This document shows, one piece after another, positions 1 to 10,200 of a DNA stretch of 64,000 nt. The notes below the pieces were generated by a model. That model had not been told where the DNA came from. It saw only the letters and a list, made by a program, of their open reading frames with translations, and did no database searches. This DNA is from Beta vulgaris subsp. vulgaris (Eukaryota > Streptophyta > Magnoliopsida > Caryophyllales > Amaranthaceae), in the NCBI RefSeq assembly GCF_026745355.1, contig NC_079203.1:3490549-3554548 (forward strand), given 5' to 3'. Every line of letters starts with the position of its first letter. Positions within the stretch are counted from its first letter, which is position 1. Position numbers and translations under genes: made by a program.

Positions 1-960
1 AGAAAATGCTGATTAATGGAGTAGAAACCAAAATAACAATAACCAGACTTAAGGCATTAATAGGAGGGGGAAGAATACCAACCAGGAATTGGACATTTGT
101 ATCTACAATTGAGTAACTGAAAGTGCAATGCTAAAAATTCTGATACCAAGGACTCAGTAATTCTTCCCACTCTATATTGCTGAAACAGAGTAAATAGTGG
201 GATTAGTACCAAAAACCTCACTCAAAACACACACCCAAAAAAAAAAAAGCTCAAATTTAGCACAAAATTTTACCAATAATCACAATTAACAACATGGGTA
301 GTCCAAAATAAATGGGAAAATTAAAAAAATGAGAGTGAAAAGGGTATTTAGTATTTACCCATCAAAAACCCTAAGTTTTTGCAGTGATGAAAACCCAGAG
401 AATGAAAAAGCTTCCACATTTGGAGGTGCCCTTGTAATAATTGGGTAATAATGAAATTTCTCCTTCAGCATATCTTCAAAGAACAAAGCAGCAGAAATAG
501 AGACATCCCATGAAATATGAAACCCATAATAAATACAAATGATTATGATAATAATGATGATGAAATCAAAAGGGCATGAGAAAGAGTATATCATGTTTAA
601 TGAATGAAATTGTAATTCCAAAATAAGGGAAAGAAAAAAAAAATCATAAGGGATTTCTCTCAAGATCAAAGTGAATCGGCTTGCAAATTCTTAATTGGCC
701 CTAATTTAGAAGGAAAAATGTTCCATAAAGAGCAATGAGTGTGATCAGTTATTATGAAACGTTGAAAGCTGCCATAATTAGATAAAATTTTCCATTTAAA
801 ACCCCTTGTATTAAACAGGGAAACAACCCAAAGTGGATCTTGTACAAGGCAGCGTAAGTTTGGGACCCAAAAAATTGTATAAGGCAAGGAAGTAGAGGGT
901 TTTGGGTGAAGTCTAGAGGGTTTTGGGTGAAGTAGAGAGGGTTTCGATAGTGTTTTTTTT
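1..960. other. Unassigned left edge
   Basis: No gene could be recognised. On the minus strand the stretch from about 960 down to 355 looks like a plant leader: CT-rich, with an ACCCAAAACCCTCT-like stretch, ending in GGTTTTTGATG followed by GGTAAATAC, which could be a splice donor. It may be the 5' end of a leftward gene whose coding exons lie outside the window. The short open frames here have no motif and low complexity (an isoleucine run from GAT repeats). Confidence 0.25.
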
Positions 961-964
961 GCTA

Positions 965-1437
965 GGTACGTCTCAATGTATTCAAGTGATAATAAGCCTG
1001 ATCTATTTACGAATAGTTCGTGATCGTTTCAGTTAAAACTCGGTTCGTGGTAGCTTGACTCGAAACTTTAACGAGTTGAGCTGAGCTAGGCAAATCTCGG
1101 TTCGATTATACTTTTATATAGAAAAATTATATATTTATATATATACATAAACATGTTAACCTAGATACACACAATAATAAGTTAATAATTTCATTGTTTA
1201 AAAGAAGATCTACAAATCTAAAATATTAAAAAAGGAAAAACAAAGAAAAACATGTAAAAACTAGGGGAGAAAAGAGTCAAGTCTGTTCGTGAACAATTTG
1301 AGCTCGACTCTTTTAAATTTGGTCAAAACTCAACTCGAACAAAGTTCGTCTCGTTAAACTCAAATAAACTTAAACGAACACAAGCCGAGCAGACCACGAT
1401 TCGGGTTCGACTAGACCGATAAGCAGCCCTACCTGAT
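965..1437. mobile_element. Degenerate hAT-like non-autonomous element (CTCGA-rich)
   Basis: The two flanks carry inverted, diverged copies of a GAGCTCGAnTCG-rich sequence around an AT-rich core. The left side has TTCGTGATCGTTTCAG-like sequence. The right side ends ...CGATAAGCAGCCCTAC, close to the GATAAGCACCCCTA end of the element at 29455-30186. It belongs to the same dispersed family as 29455-30186 and 57655-57850. Clean target duplications were not seen. The superfamily assignment is inferred from the GGGG(C/T)GCTTATC-type end. Confidence 0.45.
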
Positions 1438-1626
1438 GACAATGTGAGTTACGTGAGTTTGAAAATGTATTGATTTTATCATTTATATATAAAAATAATT
1501 AAAAATATAGTCATGTAAAATTTCATTAGATTCGTTTATCTTCTCAATCTGTATTTGAAGAATATCTATCTTTCATAATATTATCAATCTATGATTAATA
1601 TCTAATTGTTTTGATATGAATTACTA

Positions 1627-1706
1627 ACTCCGTTTCCTAAAGAGTGAAGATCTTTTGGAAACGCACTTAAACGGAAAGAGGGAAGATTTTTAGGAAACGG
1701 AGGGAG
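1627..1706. mobile_element. Short Stowaway-like MITE
   Basis: Inverted termini AACTCCGTTTCC and GGAAACGGAGGGAG enclose about 80 bp, with TA at the right end. The internal sequence (GAGTGAAGATCTTTTGG...) is related to the MITE at 5879-6488. It is probably an internally deleted copy. Confidence 0.5.
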
Positions 1707-2149
1707 TATAAAGATATTGAAAGTCTAATAAAACAATGAATGTCATCTAACTTAATTGGTAAAATCATATAGGATGGTACTCAAAATTAATAATCGTATT
1801 TCGTTTATATTAATACACTTAATTGCTCTTTAATACTACAAAAAAGTACAATGTGTAATACTATGAAAAGACGTGAAGTTTGAAAATAGGTTAAAGGTTG
1901 GTTATAGGGTCAATAAGGTCAGAATTGTTTCTTTCCTCTTTCTTTTTCCTATGTACTTAGAGTACAACCAATGGTTGTCCTATAGTTTGTGGTCATTAAT
2001 TATTTTATTACTTTCTCACTCTTCCATCTACCCCACTATATGTTCTCTCTCCTCCAATTCCTTCTTTGCTCCTCTTTTTCTTGGTCCATCATGAAGAGCT
2101 GAGCATTAGTTTTTAGGCCAAATTTTTTCTCTCTCCTAATAAACTAATA

Positions 2150-2358
2150 CTTCCTCTGTTTCTTTTTACTCGCTACACTTTCCATTATGGGAAGTTTCAC
2201 ATTACTTGCTACATTTCTTTTTTGGGCAATAAACTCTCTCTATCTCTCTCCTCCCACATGGGTCCCTTTTCTTTTTACTATCTACATCTCTCTTCTCCAA
2301 AAATTGCCTAGGAGTCCGTGAAATGAGAAGTGTAGCGAGTAAAAAGAAACGGATGAAG
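2150..2358. mobile_element. Stowaway-like MITE
   Basis: The 209-bp element begins CTTCCTCTGTTTCTTTTTAC and ends with the matching inverted complement GTAAAAAGAAACGGATGAAG. The inverted repeat continues inward (CTCGCTACACTT / AAGTGTAGCGAG). TA dinucleotides flank both sides, as expected of Tc1/mariner-type MITEs. Confidence 0.75.
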
Positions 2359-2360
2359 TA

Positions 2361-2998
2361 TTACTTTTATACTCTCTCTCCTCATAACCCATAAGGAGGG
2401 CAACGATTGGGAGTACTCTTAGTTTTGTAGTCTACTTATTGTTATTGATGTATATTTATACTAGTTTATGGACCCATTTAAGTTGTACGAGATATTTTTT
2501 GTATTTTATATATATATATTTTGTACTAGTTTATGCATAAAGATCTTCCATTTAAGTTTCTTAAAGATTTTCCCTCTTTCCGTTTAAGTGTGTTTCCAAA
2601 AAAATCTTCCCTCTTTTACTTTATTCCTTATTTGGATTTTTTTTTCCTTTTTATCCTCTCATGTCCATATCACATGGTCCACCATTACATTATTAATTCA
2701 AATTTACTCCCTTTCTCTCTCCTAGTCGTAATAGATTAAGGCCCTAAATGGGCAAAAATACTCATAACTAATATTGGTTCTTTTTGATCTACACAATTTC
2801 ATTTTCACGTTTGCCAACACAAAACATTGGCCATTAAATAGTTGCGACAAATAAAAATTATAAAAGATAATTAGAAAATATTTTTTGACATGAATCTAAC
2901 AAGATCCCACATTATTATATTTTTCGTTATTTAAAAATCACAAACAATGATAAAAGTGAACTATATATATATAGTGCCAAACTACTAAGTATGTAGAT
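2361..2998. other. AT-rich spacer
   Basis: No gene. From 2546 to 2620 there is sequence resembling the inside of the local Stowaway family (AAAGATTTTCCCTCTTTCCG), a likely fragment. The remainder is AT-rich with short TA runs. Confidence 0.4.
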
Positions 2999-3001
2999 TA
3001 A

Positions 3002-3292
3002 GGCCTTGTTTGGTTGACAAAACAAAACATGGGAAGTGGAAATCTCTAGGAAGTAGAAGTATATGAAGTTGTCTGGTTGGCCATGGGAATTTGCACTTCT
3101 TAGGAAGTTATACTTCCTCCAAAATGGAGGAAGTTACTTACCTAGGTCCCCCTAGGTAAGTAGAGCTTCCCATAGAAAGTTATACTTTCCATTATCAACC
3201 AAACACAATTTTACACTTCTTAGGAATTTCAAATACATGGAAAAAATAACTTCCTAGGAAGTATGATTTCCCATATACAAACAAACAAGGCC
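3002..3292. mobile_element. Tourist-like (PIF/Harbinger) MITE
   Basis: This 291-bp element begins GGCCTTGTTTGGTTGACAAA and ends with the inverted complement ...AAACAAACAAGGCC. It is flanked on both sides by the trinucleotide TAA (2999-3001 and 3293-3295), the PIF/Harbinger target duplication. The interior holds inverted GGAAGT / ACTTCC stretches (for example CCTAGGAAGT) and has no coding capacity. Confidence 0.8.
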
Positions 3293-3592
3293 TAAAAAGC
3301 AAGGAAGTGAGTATTTGAGTGCATTCATCATACACCAGGGTGTACCATGTGCATATATGGTACACTATGGCTAGTTTTTGTTCATTTGCTCATTTGAGAC
3401 CTCTAATTAGGATAGTGAGAGCTCCAAATAAATAAATGAGTAAAAAATAGCCTTGGGCGTTCCATGTTTATGGTACACCCGAATGTATGATAAATATTGT
3501 GTGAGTATTTTAACCTAAGATGTACTAGTAAAAAAAAACTAATATCTACTTTATAAATCTTGCAAGCCATTTTCAGTGAAAGATATTTGTAG

Positions 3593-3717
3593 TTTTTTTT
3601 CCATCCATATGAGCCATGAAGCAGTACAAAGTATAAAAAAGGGGAGGGACGACTCGAACTTGTGACCTATTGTTCACAACACCTCAATCTTAACCACTAG
3701 GCTAAGACATCCTTGGT
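3593..3717 (-). mobile_element. tRNA-derived SINE, family A (copy 1)
   Basis: Read on the minus strand it starts AAGGATGTCTTAGCCTAGTG (A-box-like), carries CAAGTTCGAGTC (B-box-like), and ends in an A-run (the T-run at 3593-3600). It is about 80-90% like the copies at 5134-5267 and 46114-46231. No convincing target duplication was seen here. Confidence 0.7.
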
Positions 3718-3729
3718 AAACCTATCTTC

Positions 3730-3945
3730 GTTACACTTTTTTTATTATTATTAGGAAAGATAATTGGTCTGAAGACCAACCTCTGCTAGGCTACTAGCCT
3801 GCATGACACACCAGCTCAGAGACGGGGTACAAGGCTAAACAATCCAAAAATTAAATTCTCAAACATATTGTTGGGATGAGAATTCAAACCTTGGACAATG
3901 CCCTAAACTTCGAGTGGTACTCCATTAAGCTATCAGCTCTTCCTC
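3730..3945 (-). mobile_element. tRNA-derived SINE, second family
   Basis: On the minus strand it opens GAGCTGATAGCTTAATGGAG (A-box-like), followed by AAGGTTTGAATTCTCA (B-box-like), and finishes with a TAATAATAATAAAAAAAG tail. GTTACAC occurs just outside both ends (about 3730 and 3953), a possible short target duplication. The family is not identified. Confidence 0.55.
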
Positions 3946-4295
3946 ATTTTTGTTACACACTTTGTTGTGCTTAATATTGCTCCAACAAAATGTAACTTTT
4001 TTTCCTTCCAAAAAAAAAACAACAATTTTTTTTTTTTTACTGAGGTTAAAAAAAAAAAAAAAGACCAAACTTTACATTTTTACACTTACCTTGTTTTGTT
4101 TTTGGCCATGTAATGAATGTTGTCTTTACACCGTTCACTTATATCCCACCCGCCAAAACAAACCATACAACCAAAACCAATTAACCAAGATAATAAAACT
4201 CAACCCAACCAACAAGCCAACAACCACCAATTTGATAAAAATCTCCCGCCAATTTGATAAACTAAACGTTATCTCTTCAAAACACACAAAAAAAA

Positions 4296-7200
4296 ATGCC
4301 AATTCTTTCACTCTTCTCCTCTTACTCTCATCCAACAATTCTTGCTTCCCAAATTCCACCCACCTCTTCAAAACCCAAAATCACCAATTACCAAACTGAA
4401 AGAGGCCTTCAATTCCAAGTGGGTGATTCTTTTTTCCGCCATGAAAGCTTCATCGGCCGCGATCTCGGTGTTCTCGCGGCCGCCCATTACAAGCGTTCGA
4501 ACCCCGAATTACGGGTTCTTGACGCAATGTGCGGATGTGGTGTGCGGTCTATTAGATACTTGGCTGAATCTAAGGCTGATTTTGTACTTGCTAATGATGC
4601 AAATGAAGAGAACAGGGGTTTGATTTGTGGGAATTTGTCCCAAATTCCAAAGTATTTAGATGGTGAAAAGAGATGGGTAGTTACTCATTTGGATGCTAAT
4701 AGAGTTATGAGTGAGTGTTATTTACAAAGGGATTTCTTTGATTTTATTGATGTTGATTCATTTGGGAGTGATTCAAGTTTTTTGAGGTCTGCTTTTAATG
4801 CTCTCAAATTGGATGGATTGGTTTATGTTACTTCTACTGATGGTTACTCTGCTGGAGGACATCGTCCCCATAAGTAAGTTTATCTTTGTCTCTCTCTATC
4901 TCTTGTCAAATTATTAGTTATGTGTGTGTTTAAAATGTGTGTGTTTTGCCCACCAACTGTTTGTGAAATGGTCCCTCTTGTTTTAGGGTCATGAAATTTT
5001 TTGTAGTATTTGTTGGTAGTGTAGGTGTTTGTGTAGGGGCGATTTTAGGGAGGTGTTTCGGTGCCACGTGTCTCACTCTAAAATAAAGAAAAAAAATGAT
5101 GCTGATTATAGACGCAACTATAATGATAAGCTATTAAGGATGTCTTGGCCTAGTGATTAAAGTTGAGGTGCTGTGAACGATAGGTCACAGGTTTGAATCT
5201 CTCATTCTTTTTTTTATATTTTGTAGTTTGTATTGCCTTCATGGTTTATATAGATTTACAAAAATACAATGATAAGCTACAACACTTCTAGAATTATGTG
5301 TCAACTCAGCTTTTCAAACAACAACCTTATATAAAGCTACTTTAGAATATCATCATGTAATTTAAAACGGCCCACTTATATGAGCTCTCCTCTGAAAAAT
5401 AAAAAGATCTATGGCAAAACTACTAGCTCTACAAAGTCAATATATATATATATGAATTTGATGCTTTGTACATGTCATATATATGAATGCATTGCTATTT
5501 GTCATTTATCAATTTGAATTGTTTTGAAATGTCCAAATTAAATATTGTTTTTAGTTATTGTGAGATTTAATGTTACAAAATATTCGGTTGACTTTAATGA
5601 TTCTCAATAATAAATAGTGATAACAAAATTTAAATTTTAAGTGATCTGTAAAAATAATTTTAATTTAGTTCATCTATAATAGATCGGTAGCAATTAAATA
5701 TTTATCAATGTACTTAAAAAAAAGAACATTCTTAACTTAACCTCTTAAAAAAAGAAGAAGAGCACAAGTCATTTAATTTATATCATATATATTCAAATCA
5801 TGGTAACTTAACCTCCTAAAAGAATCTTGATAATTTAAATACTTGATTACCCTTAGATGTCAGAAATATCACTTTATACTCCCTCCGTTTTCTAAAGATC
5901 TTCCCACTTACTGTTCCTACAGATACCAAGGAAAATCAAGTTGTGTGGGGCATTGTGTGAGTAAAGTAGGAGAGAGAAAGGGGAAGATAAATATGATAGA
6001 ATATAAATCTATTCCTGGGGCCTCAACCATCAGCTTAAGCTTTTGGTTGAGTTGGTCCTTTGACATGGTATCAAGAGCCAGTATGACATAAAGGTCACGG
6101 GTTCGAATCTCATCACCACCTCATTGCTAAGTGGAATATTTAGCGCCAGGTAAGAGGGAGACCTGTGCTGCATCCACACTTCAAGCCCAAAGGGCTCTTG
6201 CATGAGGGGACGTGATAGAATATAAATCTATTCCTGGGGCCTCAACCATAAGCTTAAGCTTTTGGTTGAGTTGGTCCTTTGACAAAATAAACAAATAAAA
6301 AGGGGTTAAAGTAGGAGAGAGAAAGGGAGTAAAATTGAATTAATAATGTAATGGTGGATCATATGATAGTGACATGAGAGGGTAAATAGGGAAATTTGTT
6401 TGCAAATAATGAATAAAGCAAAAGAGGGAATATTTTTTGAAAACACCCTTAAACAAAAAGAGGGAAGATCTTTAGAAAACGGAGGGAGTATTTGACAAGA
6501 GAAGTAATAAAATTATAGAGTTGATACGTGAATGACTTTTTTCATTCATATTTGAGGTCTAACTCTTTACTTAAATGAGTCTAGAACTCGTATTGTAACT
6601 CTTAATCTTATCAATGTTTATAATGTCTTTTTAATCATGGTTCTTTTGTTTCACTAACGTAATTACACTTTATATTTAAAAATTAGTTACATACTCCACT
6701 TTGACCATCATTTTTAATATGTACTCCCTCCGTCTTTTTTTATTTGCTACAAGCACTTTTTCACAAAGACCAAGGAGGGAGTGGGGACCATTGACATAAA
6801 TGGAATTAACAAAAAAGCAAATAGGTAAATTGTGGGACCTATGTATTATATATGGAACATTTACAAAATCAAGAGGGGAGTGATGGCAAATTTGTAAAAT
6901 AAAGTGTGGACCTATGTACTATATATGGAAATATTTGCAAATGTAGCAAATAAATTGAAACACCCCTAAATGGCAAAATGTAGCAAATAAAAAAAGACGG
7001 AGGGAGTAACAAAAAAATATACTCCATGTTAAATCTTAAGATTTGTTTTAATTTGTACTTTCAATGTACCAAATGTTTATGTTTTTAATACTATACAATT
7101 AAAAATAGTGATATTCAAAATTATATGTCGGCAACGTGAAACTTGAAAGGGTAAGAATTTTAATGAAATAGAAGAGTATGAATTTGATTGTAGTAAGACT

Positions 7201-10200
7201 ATCTAAAAGACACGTGCCGAATTTACTATATATATTGTCTATGTTTTAATTACAGTGTAGATTCAGTATTTGTTGATGTCTCGATGGTACCAGTACCATA
7301 CTACCATTTTGAAAGAAGTTAAATAAAAAGAAGTTTGAACTAATGAAAAATATTGTATATTATAATTTTAATGTTGGGGTTAATCCTATTAGGGGTATAT
7401 TAGGGGATAATCTCCTCCTCTTAATCTTCTTTTCTTCTAAGGTGTTTAGTCTGATAACTTACCTTGAGTTAATCTACAAAAAATTTCTAACTAGTTGATT
7501 TTTTTTTTGACAACAAGAAATCGTATATTAATTTAAAAGTGAAAGTACAGCTTAATGCTAATACTAATACTTCCTCTGTTCCATAATAAGTGAAACACTT
7601 CTCTCTTTTTATGTGAGAGCTCTTTTACAAAAGTGTTTCACTTATTATGGAACAAAAGAAGTATATAAGTTATAACAAAATAGTACGATACAATTTATTT
7701 TAATGTTGGGGTTAATCCTATTAGGGATATATTAGGGGAGGGAATCTCCTTCTCTTAATCTCCTTTTCTTTTAAGGTGTTTAGTCTGATAACTTACCTTA
7801 AGTTAACCTACAAAAGATTTATAATTAATAGAAATTTTTATCTTACCTAAAGAAAATTTGGAAGATTTTATTTTTGATAACGAAAAATCGTACATTAATT
7901 TAAAAGTGGAAGTATAGCTTAATGCTATACTAATGTATGACAAAATAGTACGATGCAATTCATTTATTTTGTTAACATAGAACAAAAAGTGTTAGATAAC
8001 GTAAAGGAAATTATATTTGTTGTTATGTACAAGTACAACAAGTCAACAACCCACGTGAACCGTCAAGTCTCCGTAGCTATCATGCCACGGCTCGATTGAG
8101 TGAGGAAAAACGATTTCGGTAGATATTTCCATACCAATCAAACATGAAATAAGAAGGTTGGTGCTTAATTTTATTTAACATATTTCTTTAAGTTGGTTAA
8201 TACTTAATATTACAATTTGTTCGGATAGAAAGAAAGGGGGGAGAAATGGAAAGGGAATGAATGAATTTCTTTGTTTCGATAATGGATCGGGAGAAGGAAG
8301 GAGAGGGAGAGAGAATGATATATTCCTCCCCCCCCTCCTCTTTAATAAACATCATTCCTTTTAAATTGGAGTGATTTTAAAGGAAAATAGAGCTCTATTT
8401 TTCCCCTCTCATGCCTTTTCTTTCCCCTCTTGTGCCTTTTCTTTCTTTCGGTTCCTTTTCATTCTTTTTCCTTTTATATTGCTATCGAAACAAAGCTTAT
8501 AAATAAGATCATTAAATCGTATTATAACAAAACATAAGTTGCTAAGTAAATTGAAAGTCTAGCTCACACAAAGCCATTATAGTAGCCTACTAATTTAAAC
8601 ACTAAACTGTAATAAATCTAATACTTAATTTATCTTATAACACTAATATAAAATAACCAAGTTACTTTTTAGTCACGCCTCAAATAAAAGGGAATTTTTA
8701 ACTAATTAAAATAATGTAATACTTACTAAATACTTACTAATTCTCCCTCATCCCATAATATAGTGTTGGTTTTATTTTTAGTGGGTCAACTGTCAATCTT
8801 TAAAATCTTTGACCAAATATTCATATCATTTTTCAAATCTTTTATTAATGAGAAACTGAAGATATTAAAGGTTAAAAGTCTGTCTTAGAGACCGTATAAA
8901 AAAAGCACTATACTAAACAACGGAGAGAGTAGTTAACAATAATGCATCATATGTACATAACTTACAATAAAAAAAAAAGTTTACAAACAACTAATAAAGC
9001 TATATAAGCTTGTATGTAACATTAACAACTCAAACACACTTGTTACATATTTGTTGGGTTATTTTTTGTAATCTTTTGATTCTCTTAGTTATATGGAAAA
9101 TTATGTTGATGTGGCTACTATATACTCCCTCCGTTTTACAATATAAAGCACGCACGATGTTCGAGGTCGAACTTTGACCGTTAATTACTCTTAATTTATG
9201 TTGATAGAAATTTTTTAAAAATAATATTATTATAGTATTTTTCAAGACGAATCCAACGGTATAATTTTTATTTATCGTATTTGAGAGATATTTGTGGTCA
9301 AAGCAAATTTTCGTAAAGCGTGAATGCCTTATATTTTGAAACAGAGGGAGTATACATCTTAGATGTAAAATCCTAATTTGAATATCTTTAGCTAACAGTT
9401 GAATTGTTTTGCTTATTTGTTAGTTCTTTAGCTTCATATGGAGCTTATATTCGGCCAATGCCTTATGCAAACGAGATAGGGTTAAGAATGCTTATAGGTG
9501 GTGCAGTTCGTGAAGCTTGTGTGATGGGATACCAAGTTACTCCTCTCTTTTCATATTACTCATACCATGGACCTGTTTTTCGAGTTATGTTGAGATTTAA
9601 TCGTGGAAACCAACTAAGTCATGACATCAGGTAATGCTTCTCTTAACTAAGATATACTAGCTCCGTACTTTTTTAGTTGCACCATTTGGTTTCGTGGCAC
9701 TATTCATCAATCAACTTTGTTAAACTGTCTCGAATTATTATATAAGAAAAAACATAGTTAAGTGGGGTCTTGTTAGATTCGTCTCAATGCGAGGATCCTA
9801 ATAAAAGATATTAACGTTCAAAAAATCGTCTCGACAAATGTAAAAAAGCAAATGGTGCAACTAAAAAAATACAGAGATAGTAGAAGCAAGTAGTGTACAT
9901 AATACTATTACATACTGTATGTCATATGTGCATTAAAGCTTGTGGTACGTTTTGATTTTGTCTTACTTTTATAATGGCAGCCATTATGGATTCATAAGCT
10001 ATTGTCATAATTGTGGAAATTCTCAAGCATTTACTTGGGGTGAACTTGGGAAGATTTGTTGCTCCAATTGCAATATTGTTCAGGTATGGATTTGTTCTGG
10101 GTGCTTCTTATCATTTCTTTAAGTTACTGTTAATGGTTAACGGAACTAAAATTGCACAAGTGTTAACCGAACTAGATTTGCACCCGTCATCTAAAAAGTC

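Noticed and set aside
4135..4371. Minus-strand frame opposite the Trm1 start
   Set aside because: It lies antisense to a well-supported exon and leader, with no recognisable motif.
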